64,000 nt of DNA from Mansonella perstans (Eukaryota > Nematoda > Chromadorea > Rhabditida > Onchocercidae): NCBI GenBank assembly GCA_037074765.1, contig JBAMDO010000123.1:1-64000 (forward strand), read 5' to 3'. Of this stretch, positions 23,416-39,654 are shown piece by piece. Both the position numbers and the translations under genes were made by a program. Below the pieces are notes generated by a model. It searched no databases and was not told the DNA's origin. It saw nothing but the letters and a program-made list of their open reading frames with translations. How positions within the stretch are numbered: position 1 is the stretch's first letter; the number at the start of each line of letters is the position of its first letter.

Positions 23416-26334
23416 ATGGACAGTGCTGGCTCATCAGATAATCCAGAGAAGAAAGAATGGAAGGAGCATTCAGCAAAAAACGGCTCTGTAAGTTTCTCCT
23501 TGTAGACTTATCCTCATTAATTTGTTATTCAGGCTTACATTTTTATCCTACATCTTTGTTAGTTTTTTTTTTTTTTTTTTTTTTTTTTTGATTTAGATCG
23601 AATATGATTAGATTGTTTTCTAAAATTTGATCTCTCATCTCATCTTCAACTAAAAATGACAACCATTAATGGGAGAGCGTCATAGCGGGACACATTTTTA
23701 TGGATTATACAAGCCAAGAGGACAATGCTGAATGTGGTTACACGTGCTAATTGCTTTAAGTTGAATGGTCTACCTCATCGACAAGCTTTGTAAGATTTAA
23801 ATCAGGATAGTGTCGAAATTCTCATGTAGAAGTACGTTGTGCAGTTAATTGTCAATACTTTGTCACCGTTCATTCGCAATCAGTCATCGTGAATTTCTAA
23901 TTTTCTTCTTTCGGCTCATATCGAATAAGAGTTTTCCATGATTCAGTTTTCTTTGCAGGAGATAGAACCATCGAATGAAGAATGTGAGGAAGCTTTGAAA
24001 AAGTTTGTTCAAATTACCGGTACAGATGAGGCCTGTGCGCATTTCTTTTTGCAGGATTTTAACTGGCAGTTGCAGGCAAATATTTGTCATTGTTTCAGGA
24101 ACGGAAAAAAATTTATAATATTGATTCCTATACACTGAAGTATATTCGCAAATTTCGTTCGCCTATTAATGTCTCTGTCCATCTTGGGATTGTATAATTA
24201 GCTTCATCTAGCACATCTATGTATTGACTAAGCATTCGCTTTTTTATTGCTTTAGCCTGCACTGGATCGCTTTTTCTCGTATGCGCCGGAAGTCAAGGAA
24301 GAAACTAATTCAGCGAAAGCATCATCCTACTCTGTTAAAAGTACACCAAAAGATTTCTCGCTTACTGTTATGTCATGGAACATCGATGGTCTTGATGAAA
24401 GGAATCTTGCTATTCGTTTTACTGCAGTTTGCTACATAATTTCGAAGTTTGTGTATTTGCATTTTTTAATGGTTGTATCTGGTTCTGGCATGAGATTCAT
24501 TCGAACTATCTCGTCTTAATGTGGGACATACAGTGATGCTAAAGGAGGTTCCGGAAAGTTTCATATAAATCGGAACATGTTTTGTGATACGTTTCGATTG
24601 GCTAAAATTGATAGATTAACAGTGATTAATGAAGAATTAGTTTGGTTGGAATCGTGGACAATATTTTTTAGAAGACTCATATTTTAAAAGGCTCATCCAC
24701 AACAGTGACCAATTTTTACTAATTTTTAGTCGCGTCGCTATCGCGAAAAATACATTAAATGATTAAATGATCCTAATTCTCTTATACGAATCAAGGAACA
24801 TCAGTTTTGTTCATTAAATAACTTATAAGCATGCATACATGTTATAATTTTAGTTGTTCAACATTCTCAAATTAAGGATTTCGGCTGATGTAGTTTTCCT
24901 GCAAGAAATGACACCAGATTTGATTCCGCAGATCAGGAAGAATTTGAGCGGTGAGTACAGTATTCTGGTTGCAACTCCAAATTTGCCATATTTTACGGTC
25001 GTCCTCCTGAAACCATTCATTGAGCTGATCTCACATAAAGCAATTCCATATGGACGTTCAGGAATGGGACGATCAATGCAGCTTGTAGAGGTTGGTAGAG
25101 CTTTGAATTTACACCATTGCTTTGAAAATGAAGAATGATCTTAAATTACCTAATTGACAGTTTACTGTTCTTTCTGGATCTTTTTTAGCTCGTATTTTCT
25201 ATATGCTTTTTTTTCACTCATATTTTTTCTACTCTTTCTACTCTTCTTTTGTCCCATAAACTATAAATATAAGAAGATGAGTAACAGTGCATAGTATCCT
25301 GAATAATATCACTCTTACCTGAGCGATAGTTCTGCTAATGTTGATTGTGTTTTCATTGTTGCAATGTGCGATTTTTTTCCAGACTTCGTTGCATGGGCGC
25401 AATGTGATGCTACTGAATACGCATCTAGAAAGTATGAAGGAGCATTCTGATATAAGACTCACACAAATCCACGAATGTTTCGAACAGCTAATTGAATGGG
25501 ATGATGGCAAAACTGTTATCATTTTTGGAGGTGATCTCAATGCTCGTGATAGCGAGGTAAGGGATTTTACGTTGATCCGAATAAACATTGCTTTTTTTCT
25601 GATTTTGAGAGAAATTCTGATTTGTATCATTTTGAGATCTGAAGGATGAGAAAGTGAAAGAATTTCCTTATTTCTATGGAATGGCTTAAATATCTTGCAT
25701 ATATCAAATAAATTCTGTAGCTTTTTTCTTTATTCATATCTTTTAAAATATAGATTAGAGAACTTCCCCCTGGGTTCAACGATGCATGGATTGCTGCGGG
25801 GTCGAAACCAAAATCTAAATTTACTTGGGATGCTTCCCTGAATGACAATAAAGCTGTTGGAAAAGCCCGGTGCCGTTTTGATCGTATCATCTACAAAAGG
25901 TTTGCTGAAACTTTCAGCTTTTATCCAAGATGATTATTTCATTTCTTTTTCGTTAGCGTCATCAACTATCATTTGACTAGCTATATGGTAAGCTGCATCT
26001 TATATATAAGCTGTGCGATTCTTCACAGCTAAAAGTCTTCCTTCATTAGCAACTGAAATCTTACATTCAGCGATGTAAGTCATTAATTATGCACACTCTT
26101 TTGTTACGAGGAGTATCTAGAAAGATATATTAATGTATACTAATCAACAGCCTAAGAATTCTGAAAAAATATACTTTTTATTTCAAGAGATTTTGTATCG
26201 AATTTTACGGGCTTTGCTATTTTAGTGCTGGTGTCTTTTCGAAAGTGGATTTTTCGCTTGAAGGTCAAAACAGAATCCGTTCCTCACTTTGCTTTCCGAG
26301 TGATCACTGGGCTATTCTTGTTCATTTTCATTGA
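23416..26334 (+). CDS. tdp2: Tyrosyl-DNA phosphodiesterase 2 (TDP2)
   Basis: TDP2 removes topoisomerase II peptide from 5' DNA ends by hydrolysing the 5'-phosphotyrosyl bond. Seven exons join cleanly to 340 aa (human 362): 23416-23487, 23959-24075, 24256-24446, 24877-25090, 25383-25556, 25754-25899 and 26226-26334. Exon 2 plus the start of exon 3 is a UBA-like domain ('NWQLQ|PALDRFF'). The Mg2+-dependent endonuclease/exonuclease/phosphatase domain shows all family motifs: 'MSWNIDGLD' (Asn), 'VVFLQEMTP' (Glu), 'LNTHLES', 'GGDLNARD' (Asp), 'FTWDASLN' and 'PSDHWAILV' (catalytic His). The intron after exon 2 uses a GC donor. Exon 4 uses an unusual AAATTAAG acceptor. The catalytic residues are complete, so the enzyme should be active. 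Confidence 0.94.
23562..23590. repeat. Poly-T tract in TDP2 intron 1
   Basis: A run of nearly 30 T residues lies in the first TDP2 intron. Long homopolymers of either sense recur in introns and spacers of this window (16118, 18100, 19790, 20581, 29285). Confidence 0.8.
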
Positions 26335-27690
26335 CTTTTTATCTCAGATCATGCAATCTATGTTGATTGTAACGTTTCTGGATTTCCTCCAAAATATTTG
26401 CATTGTTTTCAATCAATTGGGTTGTTTTTTGTAAAAATTGATTTACGCTTTAATACATGTGAATATTGTAACTATGTGTTAAACCGTTTTTATTCCCTAT
26501 ATTGAATGATATTTCTATTGTGCACTCCTTAATTCCATTCAAATAAAACAGATCCAAATGCTGTTGAAATTTGCCGATCTGGCGATGCAGGTAATAATGT
26601 TGCTCGAGTGCAGTTAGTACGTTTTATCCTAAGTTTGTTCTTTTTATGTCCAAAAGGTCATTCTTTCTCTTTGCAATAATTTTTATAACCATTTTAGTGT
26701 CTTATGTTTTTCAACTTATTGTTTTCACTCGTATCTTCAACGGGATATATTTTCTTTCTTTGATTTATGAGCACTATGTATGTGCTTTATGCTCTACTGA
26801 GCGATTCTGAAGGGATTCGGGAAGGAAGTTGAGTGATGGACATTTTGAGCTGCTATTGGCCTCATTATCATAAAATTTCCACAAATAGCTATATTGTTTA
26901 AACGAAGGATTTGAAAGATGAGCTATTTGAATGAGATGTAAAAAGTTGGGAGTTCTTATTGAAACCATTTCGTCATTCAGAAATCGAAGTATTTTATTTT
27001 AAAACTTGGAAATATAACTTTAAAGACTAATTGGACAAAGCACAAAAAAAAGCCACAACGATATAGCTGCGAAAGAAAAAAGTTTGCAAAGAAATAAAAT
27101 TTCGATAAATGGAATCGTTGAGCAAGTTATCAGTATTTCATTTCATTCACTTGATAAAGCTAATTAAGAACTTCAAGAACTGTTGATAGATTCATTTGAA
27201 AGTTAGAAACTCAATTTCACAATAACATGGCATAGTTTATCATGTCTCCATGACAAGTAAACAAGCAGTTTTCGGATCTTGCAGTTATCTTAAACGAAAT
27301 TCTATGGGATTTTTTTTATCGAATTCTTCGTAATCCAAAGGAATGACAAAAATGAAGTTGAAGAGTTGAAAGAGCAGCTGAAGAAGCGACATTGCCAAAT
27401 CTTCCATCGAGTTTATACAAGTAATATAATGTAAGATTCTATGAGTGGCCAAATATTCAAGCAATTATTTTGAATAAAAATCATCTCTCTTTGTGGGTTG
27501 GAACTTTCTAGTTTTTGCATAGATTGATCAGAAGTCAAATATTCAGTTCTTTGAAAGATAGGATGAGAATTAAGAAATAAAAGTTTACACATTTATTCTT
27601 GAATTAATCTTCCCTCAATAAAACAAGATTGATAAAATGGAGTGAGCATCATGCTACTGTGTGATAAAACGATACATCTTTGCATTCTAC
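26335..27690. other. Intergenic or unresolved upstream exons
   Basis: This lies between the TDP2 stop and the first recognised exon of the LRR gene. Upstream exons of that gene (signal peptide, first repeats) should be here or be missing. One small open piece at about 26551-26590 is flanked by AAACAG and CAG|GTAATA, but its translation is not LRR-like, so I do not assign it. An open stretch near 27340-27420 reads Glu/Lys-rich and is likewise unassigned. Confidence 0.5.
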
Positions 27691-27712
27691 CTTTCTAAGT
27701 GACTTTCCAAAA

Positions 27713-29033
27713 TTCAATTCAGTATGATATAACATTGTACCTCAATCCTAGATTTACATCCAGGATACGTTCCGATTACTTTAAAGGCCTAGATCACTTG
27801 TATTCAGTGAATCTAGATAGCAATCGTATTGATATTGGTGAACTACTTGCTTTCGTAAATCTTCCACAAATGAATCACCTTGATATCAAGTTTTCTTCTA
27901 CACTCTCCGAATTTTTTATCGATCACTATGCAGACGTTCTGGAAGTTTAAAAACTATCTAGTTTAAAAAATTGTTTCGAATTCTATATCCGGAGCAGGTA
28001 GTAGAATTTAAATGCTGCATTTTTTGAAAATATTTAATTATTTATCACTATATAGACGCTTTTTTTTTTTCACTCATCACAGCAATCATTTTTAGTTCTA
28101 ATCAACTTCAAATGTTACCGGATAACACGTTTACAAATTCATTCTCACCAGATCCAAATAAATGGCTTATCATGTATGTATATGCCAATTCATGGTTATG
28201 TAATTCAGCTTTGAAGTAGTTTCAGATTTATGGGGAAACGTTGACACTGATATCGACAAATCTAAATTCGTTGCTGCTTGTAAATTGACAATGTTAATGA
28301 TTGTCCTTCAATTAGTACCCTGTTACGAGATGTGGATCATTGTTGTTGCAATGTTGTAGCCTTCCCATTCACTGGCAGTGCAGGCTCACTTGATGATTGG
28401 ATTATTTTCAGTATTTTCGATGTAAGATTCTTTGGTCTAGGAAGTACAATTACAGTAATTATTCCTTTATTTTGAATCTCTATTTCGGACTAAGATTCTC
28501 CTTACCAAGTATTATTGTTGTTTTGTTACAAGTAACACATCGCTTCAAAATGTGATGCAAAATCTAATTCTCAAGTTTCGTCCGAATTGATCATGCATGA
28601 ACTTCACAAGTACACTTCAGCACCAAACTGCTACACATTGCAGCTATCATAATAACAATTTTATTAATCGGTATATGTTCAATGGCACTAGTTCGCTATG
28701 GAAGATCACGTCAAGGAAAAAAATGAAATATCAGGAAGCACTGGGAAAGAAACAAAGGTCTATATCAGTAACAGATTCATCAATTATAAAATTAAATAAT
28801 TAAAATTCAGAAAGAATGCAGGACAAAAAACTTTTTTTTGAAAATAACTGATTAAATATAAGATTTAAATTTGATACAATATTACAATATTACTTTTCTA
28901 GATACAATATTACTGCTTAAGTGGAGTGCCGTCAGTAATAATAATTCGATCTTATTTGCCGCCACCAACAACAGATCTCGATTTACTTCCAGCTCACAAT
29001 TTTGATGAAACATCAACCAGCGACTTGTATTAA
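27713..29033 (+). CDS. Leucine-rich-repeat transmembrane protein, 3' part
   Basis: The first exon (about 27713-27889) encodes LRRs: 'FKGLDHLYSVNLDSNRI' and 'NLPQMNHLDI'. It splices from ATATCAA|GTTTTC to TTTTTAG at 28096, giving a continuous repeat 'HLDINSNQLQMLPDNTF'. A strong donor, AT|GTATGT, ends that exon near 28171. The next likely exon (from about 28315) contains a Cys cluster, 'RDVDHCCCN', that could be the LRR C-terminal cap. A later exon near 28605-28705 has a clear single membrane span, 'IAAIIITILLIGICSM', followed by a basic stop-transfer, 'RYGRSRQGKK'. The protein may stop at the TGA at 28726, or splice to a final exon (28940-29033) encoding a short tail with 'RSYLPPPTTDLDLLPAHNF' and ending 'TSDLY'. 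The signal peptide and first repeats were not found. A surface receptor or adhesion role is inference. A decaying copy cannot be excluded. Confidence 0.5.
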
Positions 29034-29619
29034 TTTCTTATCATAAACAAAATTCCAAATTGAGAATAGAAAACCTAATAAAGAACTTTTCATGGTTTTA
29101 TTTGAGAAACCCATAATTGATATAAGTGGAGTGAAGCATAAGCGGTAATTACAATTATATATACATATTTAAAGTCAAAAAAAGAGTATCTGATCATGTA
29201 TATTTAGCACTCTTTCCTTCTCTCTCTTTCTCTCGCCGTATATTTCCATATCTATCAACCACCTTAATCAGAAAATAATGTTGAAAAAAAAAAAAAAAAA
29301 CAGCCTAGAACGCATAGCTAATAGGAGGAACTTTGTTCATCGAACATTATAAAAAGACTGAATAAAACTTCTCGAAGTTAGAAATACTTATCATGGAAGG
29401 AATAATCAAAAGTCATACCTTCCAACCATATAATAGTTTAAAATATCAGAAAATACACCGCATATATATATGAACAAAATATATCTAATAAAACTTGAGA
29501 TAGGTAACGATGTTGGTGAAAACAGCGTGCAGTATTTGGTACCACAATGGAAAAAGTACGATGACTATGTTTTCCAATATCTATAACAACATCGGAATTT
29601 ATACAAAGTTTGATAAATG
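29034..29619. other. Intergenic, convergent gene ends
   Basis: This lies between the end of the plus-strand LRR gene and the stop of the minus-strand copine. It contains a run of about 17 A near 29285 and a CT-rich microsatellite (TCTCTCTTTCTCTC) near 29220. No exon was recognised. Confidence 0.6.
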
Positions 29620-32971
<3,352 letters not shown>

Positions 32972-35900
32972 TTCGCATTGTTAAACGATTATTATGCAAC
33001 CGTTCTTCCTTTTTAAGTCTGTTGCACGAACCAGTAAATACTAAAACAAATATTACCTGAGAAATATAGATTCTTACGGAATTATAAATGTCCAGATTGC
33101 GCTTAGCTCATTCATTGTTAATCATCAAAAGTAACGTGATATATTTGGGTAAAAATTAGTAAACAAATAAAACTAGCAAAAAATCAATTGAAAAAGTGAC
33201 ATAATATGAGTCAATCTTACCCACTCCCTGATTGCCTACCTGTCATCCATAAACTTATAATGTCAAAAACACGTTTCGAAAAAATGCATGAAATTTTCAT
33301 TTCTTAATGACAGGGACAATTTGCAAAAACATCTTCCCTTAATTAATGCTGAATTGTTACATATGTATTCGTTGTAATTTCGGAACAAATTTTTTCAAAA
33401 TCTTAAAGTAAAATATACGTAGACGGTTAATTAAGAGGAATTATTTGTAATCTATATATATATATATCAAAACGCACTTTGTTTGCAAATTCCACGATAA
33501 AAAAAAACTAATCTTGTAAAAAGAGTTAAATTAAATTTTAAACTTTTTTTCGAATTGAAAAAAAGTTTTTTGAATGTACCAGGTTTGATTTTTTTTTCAT
33601 TTATGTGATTGTTACCGTTAGAAGCAACATCGAACTGATGATGCGATTTGTTTTTTCGGGTCATATGTTAAATGACATTTTAAAATTTTAGTGAATCCCC
33701 ATCTGACTATATCTGAAAAGAATAGTTTGAAAATTAGTAGCTATATTAGTTGCAAGATTAAATAATAGTGAATTTCATAGATTATTTTTTCCAAGTAACT
33801 TTTTAAGTGCTTCCAGTTAAAAGATGACGTTGGAAAATATCGTGCTGCTCCCGCTAATGTCGGAAGTATTGTTGGATGGGATTTTTTACTATTTTACTTC
33901 TTTTATTGTGCACATATAAAACTATTTCTGCTGTAATTATTTGTCAGGTATCAGCTAGCACGTGCTGATTTTTTCTACACGTGTTAATAGTTCTGATTAC
34001 AACTTTTTACAGTTACTTCTTTGACGGAATCTTAGTATTTTTATTTTTGTGAGGAATACTAAAATTTGACGTCTAATAAATTGTTATATTTAATTCACCA
34101 TATAATTTCTGATGTTTCTAAAAGATGTATTTTGGATGGGATAATAAATAAATGATATTTATAATTTTTTTGTGATTTAATTTTTTATAAAGACAAAAAG
34201 TTTTATTATAGGAATTGTTTTCGTCAAAAATAAATTGCCCATCATTACGGAATAATGTCTACCATAGAAATTCATCGCTAAATATCTACTTGGTAAGAAA
34301 GATTCAAATAGTCGCCAATTATAATTCACTTGACAGCAAGAAAAAAAAATCAAGCAAATTCATTTGAATTTTAGAATTTTAGAATAACAAATCATTCACT
34401 AATAGCTGAATGGTCAAATAAAGAAGTTTTCAAATTTTCAAAGTATGCCATTACTTGAGATAGGAGCAAACGTATTCACGCCTTCCATGAAGTAATACAT
34501 TATGCTTGTCTGCAAATTTGGACAATTATATCTGATAAAAGATAAGTTATAAACTGGAAGTGTTAAGATAAAGATAATCAATTTGCATTAGGTACATCAT
34601 ACGTTTGTATGATGTTATTATTTTTCACCTTGCTAATCATTTTTGAATGAATTGTGTTATTAGGTGCAACTTTTTTTGTAATAACATTATTTTTAAAAAA
34701 TTTTTTTTGCTAAAAGTTGAAATTTATAACATATTTCCTTTAATTTGTGCTAAAATTTTGGTTTGCTCTAATTCATTTTAGTCATTTACAATTTCCGTTA
34801 ATGCGAAGGTTGATATTTTGCGATCTCAAGAATTAGCTTATTTTATTGTTTTGACTAATATTTCCAAATCAATATTTAATAATTTATCTGCTTTTTTTCT
34901 GATTGCCTGTCTACATCTCTAAACGTTGGAAATGTTGATTAATTGTCCTTCCTCATCTTTTTTCGTATTAGGAATGTTACCAAAACGATAATTAACACGC
35001 ATTGGTTGCAATCATATTTTTGCACTTTGTTTTTTACTGATTTTGTTTTCCTGATATTCTTCGGGATTTATTGTTTATCTCTTTTTTCTTTCAAAACATT
35101 AAAGTTTATTGAAAAAGTTGATAAAATTGGTCCTTGTCATTGTTAGTTCTTGATATACTATGTTATTTTTCATATCCGTATTTTGGATTTATTTTTGCTT
35201 GCATCGATTTTCCTAAATACATTTTCAGTTTATTTTGTGTTCATATTTGTTGGCAACCTAAGACTTATATTTAGTCTTCAACTAATAATAAAATGATTTT
35301 GGTGAGGATTACGCCTGATTGAATGTGGCTGATCCGATTCTTGTCATATAAGTAAGTTTGAGATTTTTTAGATAGATTTATTTCTCATTATTTCGTAAAT
35401 TAGTTCGCAAAGTTCTCTATTGTGTTCCCAATTTGCAATAAAAGTGAATTTGTCCTGATACATATCTTTGTTCTTCATTTTGAAAAAAAAAAAAAAAGAA
35501 TCCCTCCGACAAATTGTTACATGAATTTTGTTTTACTGCCCAAGAATTTTAGTTTTACTCTGTTTTATCTTATGTTTGCACGGTAAAATTCTGCTTCATT
35601 TGTTTCACTTTAATGTCTTTACTCAGCATATCCATCTAATTATCAACAAGATCGATGGATGGATATGGATTTATTACTTATTTTAAGCACTTTTTTTCCC
35701 TTCTCTAATTTTACTCGTAGCATTTGTTCAGTTCAAGAAAATGAATGATCAGTATGCTCAGTAAAGTGAAATAATATTAGCCAATTTTGTTAACAACAAA
35801 GATTTCAGACAGCTAAAAGCGTTTATCCATAACTTCGTCATTTTCCGTCGATAAACCAAAAGTCATTTTAATTCCACACTGATGTTATGGTTGAATATTT

Positions 35901-37089
35901 GCTTTATCTCCATTTTTTATTATCAGTTGCCAAGTTATAAAGTTTATCCTGTTTGACTTGCCTGAACTGCGAAAATAATGAGCATCATTGTGTCGTACAG
36001 AAAAAAAAAGGATCATTTTATCCACTCCCGAATGCAGTTATCCAACTGGGACTGAAAATCTTAACACTAAATGATTCCAATTGATAATTAGCACTCTGCT
36101 CAATCCGTTTGTCAGAAAAAAACCGAAATAATATGTCAAAATAATCAAATATATTTACCAACTGGGACTTGTATTGCAGAAATATTTTGCAATCATTTAA
36201 GTGTAATATGAGGATTGTTTTAATTTGAGTATTTTTCAAACAATAATCCATTACACAAAAAATCTTAAAGTAGTGGATCGATCACTAGCTCAACTTTTAT
36301 CTTCTAATTAATCATCAGATTTATTTCAGTTAATGTTGAGTTTCGTAATCATCTACTGATTTATAAAACAGTTTAACTATATTGACGATTTGAAATTTGA
36401 AAATCTTCCGATATAATAATCGAACTTACATTCTTGTACAAATTACTGTAAGCAATAAAGCTCTCTTATTTTAATTTTCTTGCAATCTTTTGAAAGAGAA
36501 TATGTACAATTGTAGAAACATTATAAATCAGTTCATACTCATTTCTTCCACTCTAATAACCAATCTTATATTCAATGATTAAATTATCAAACAAACTTTT
36601 TGTTATAAATTTCTCTTACCTCAGACCTAATCCAATGATTAGTTGTTGTAAACTACTCCCATCACATGACCGTTTAGGATTCTCGACTGAAATTTACTTA
36701 CTTCTTATATTAACAATGCTCGTTCTTTATTCAGTTCCTCTAACAATAACGTCCAAGAATACTTCCCTCTCGCTCAATAGCCATCAAAAAAAAAGGCTTT
36801 TATTTCCACAGCACCTTCCAGCAATTTAATCTTCGGAGTTAACAAAAGCTCGCTTGAAGTTGCAGTTATACATATTATTGTTTAGCTGCAGAACTCTGTT
36901 GTTTCGACATGTGGCAAGTTGTTGAAATTGCGTTTTCATAAATAATTAATTTTTAATTTTCCGAATGAATATGAAAACTTTGTTTGAGTTCATGTTTGTT
37001 TTTAAAAATTAAATATATTGCTTTTTTTGAAATATGAAATACAACTTTAATATACCTAAAGAATATTTCAGAACTGGCGTATTGATGCA
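32972..37089. other. Gene-free 4.1 kb between divergent genes
   Basis: This lies between the copine start (minus) and the methyltransferase start (plus). All open frames are short and low in complexity. It includes an (AT)n tract near 33455-33470 and a run of about 14 A near 35482. Promoters of both genes should be within it, but I can name no specific site. Confidence 0.6.
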
Positions 37090-38233
37090 ATGATTGATTA
37101 TTTAATGAGTATTTTACATCGATTTTATTATTTCTTGTTCGATCGGTTAATACTGTATCCACTTCTAAGCCTACTATGTAATAAACTTAGTATACGATTC
37201 ATGAATCTCGGATACCAATGCAAGAAGAATGAAGATTTTCCAGTCCTAGAAAAATTATCCGAAATGGACAATTGCTGCAAAGTCAATATTACACTTTACG
37301 AAAAAGCACTAAGTTTGTGCCCGAAATATCCTAATTTTGCCGGATTACAATTGCTTGAAGTTGGATGCGGTCAGGGTGGTGGTATCGAATGGATTTTAAG
37401 GTTAATTTGTATTTGTAGGTACAAGGAAAATATCAGGAATCTTCTCTACTTTTTCTGACTTATCAGAATTCATCCTGACAAAAATGAGAATAAACAGCAA
37501 TTGTGAAGGGGGAATAATTTAGCGAGAAAGTAAAATGCCAAAAAATATAACCACAGAAGTTGAAAAGAACGTTTACAAGTAACGTACGTGTTATAAATGC
37601 TAGGCAGTCAACAGGTACTTGTAATTAAAAAAAAAAAGCATAATCTACAAAATATGATTGCAGGGCGCATTCATTCGCAACTATAAGCGGTATTGACCCG
37701 GTCATTGTGAATTCATATTCTGGAAGAATTATTAGAGGAAGTGCAGAAAAATTGCCATTTGTTAATGGTTTATTTGATCTCATAATAAACATTGAAAGTA
37801 GCCATCTGTACAGTAACTGCCAGCAGTTTTTCCTGGAATGCTCCAGAGTTCTGAGCGAAAACGGATTTTTGTGCTGGGCTGATCTTCGTTACACTCATCA
37901 GGTATCAAGTTAGTGCTGCGTTGTATCATGAATTCCAGTTTTAAAATATCTTGTTTTTAGTTGGAAATAACTATGAATCAAGCACGAAAATCCGGTCTGC
38001 ACCTGATCACGATAGAAGATATCACAGAGCAAGTGTTGCAAGGTATTGAATCAACATCAGGAAGATATGATGCAATGCTTCAAAATGCACCATACTTTGT
38101 CCGCCTTTTCGAAAGTTCCATTCGGACGACATACTGCGCACCAGGAACGAGAAGTTACGAACGTCTTTTGAAACGTGAAAAAATCTATGTTTGTGCATGT
38201 TGGCAAAATTATAAGGGAATCAAACTTGATTAA
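37090..38233 (+). CDS. SAM-dependent methyltransferase (class I, Methyltransf_11 type)
   Basis: Three exons: 37090-37399, 37664-37900 and 37961-38233. The N-terminus is hydrophobic ('YFLFDRLILYPLLSLLC'), possibly a membrane anchor. The Rossmann motifs are present: motif I 'LQLLEVGCGQGGGIEW', then 'ISGIDP' (ribose-binding acidic position), motif II 'GSAEKLPF', 'FDLIINIESSHLY', and motif III 'LSENGFLCWADLR'. The first splice joins phase 2 (AG|GTTAAT to TGATTGCAG) and keeps the frame. The C-terminal exon is helical, with a conserved-looking end 'REKIYVCACWQNYKG'. The substrate is unknown. Nematode members of this family are often annotated by similarity to mycobacterial lipid (phthiotriol) methyltransferases, which is not proof of that activity. 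The last 165 bp of this gene are duplicated at 42226-42391. Confidence 0.85.
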
Positions 38234-38343
38234 ACAACTAAATTCAAATTTGATGGACAACCATTATTAAAAAATAGCATCTTCTACATGCTATACATAC
38301 ATAACACATATATACCATGAATGATTGTAAATAAATAACATGA

Positions 38344-38361
38344 CTATATATATATATATAT
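38344..38361. repeat. (TA)n microsatellite
   Basis: A short TA-repeat run lies in the spacer between the methyltransferase stop and the TSR3 stop. The corresponding tract in the right duplicate (about 42504-42523) differs slightly in length. Confidence 0.8.
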
Positions 38362-38539
38362 GATTTAAATTCAACTTAAAATTCAATACGTCATCTTTTA
38401 CACTCTGTGTAATACCGCTAAAATCGATGGTAGAGTATTCCAGGAAAAACATCAAGATGAAGTAAATTTCAGTTGGTAAAAAAAAAAGCATACATATCAT
38501 CCAAACAAAACAATTAACACAAATCAACATCACACGATT

Positions 38540-39654
38540 TTACTTAGAATCGCTAATACCATCATTTTCACCACTATCATCACTATCAGTTCCTGAATCC
38601 GATTTCGGCATATCGATTGGTCGCTGTTTGATTTTACTTGCTTCTTTTTCCAGTATTTCCAAATAGGCATTTTGTTGGGAGATAATATCAGCACCATTTT
38701 TGCACGCTGCATAAGTATTTAACAAATCCATATTTATTTTTAAAAAATTGGGACCCCATTTGAATTTCGAGAGAAGTAACTGTGCACTGCTCTTCAGACC
38801 AATCATGTACAGTCCCGCTGCAAGTGCTTCAACACAACTCAGCTGGCATGGCTTTCCAAAATTTACCGGATTTACAGCAACTAAATATGGTAAAAGACGA
38901 TGATATGAACCTTTCGCTCTGCTTAAATCAACATTCCCAAGCTGAAATGACAGTGAATAACAGAGTCTGCAAACTAACAGAAATGTAAATCTATATTTTT
39001 TGAAATCGGACTTTTGATTAATTCACTTTACTATAAAGTGACATGAGAAGATAAAGACTAGAAAACCTGATTCCAACTGCAATCAACAACAGCAAGGCCA
39101 CCATTTGTAATATAATCGAGATCGGCGGCAGAAATTGTTCGCTGAGCATTAGGAGTAAGCAACACGCCAGGAAATTTAGTTCCTAGCTTTAAAACTTTGA
39201 TAAAGCCATAACGCGTCAGCTTTTTTCCTGTACACCGTTTCGGTCACACTGTTTGAAATCAAACATTGCTAAAAGTTAACACCACTGTTATGAACTCCTG
39301 AAGCTAATCAGATATGAAGAATGGAACTTATTTTTCAAAACCTATATAAGCTATCTACAAAATAAGTCACGCTACCGTAAACAGCTTAACCGCTCTGAGT
39401 GGCTGCGACATCGTGATGATAACACAGCCTTTTATCGGCTCATTCATGAACCATTTACAATTATGAAACAAATTTGTAAATGAATATAAAGTACTTGGCA
39501 GAACTTAAATAGTGAACAATAAATAACTGAACCTTGTTTGCTTACCTAAGTTGAAGGGAAGTTTCTCAACAGCATCTTCATCACTCTCAGAATCACTTTC
39601 ATTTGAGGAACTTGTTGTTTGATGACTAATAGTGCATTCCATTCTAGAAACCAT
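38540..39654 (-). pseudogene. tsr3: TSR3 left copy, frameshifted
   Basis: This is the same three-exon gene as the intact copy at 42681-43791, but one base is missing in exon 2 next to 39243 (CGGTCAC here, CGGATCAC in the right copy). The loss falls in the codons for the conserved 'CDPKRCTGKK' motif and shifts the frame into an early stop. Exon 3 (ending at 38540) and the acidic first exon remain open and nearly identical to the other copy. Splice sites are preserved. Either this copy is a very young pseudogene or the base is a sequencing/assembly error. Confidence 0.85.

Noticed and set aside
26551..26590. Possible small exon flanked by AAACAG and CAG|GTAATA
   Set aside because: The translation is not LRR-like, and no phase-compatible partner exon was found on either side.
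38782..38988. Plus-strand open frames opposite TSR3 (also 42923-43129)
   Set aside because: They are exact antisense shadows of TSR3 exon 3, whose minus-strand translation matches the family.
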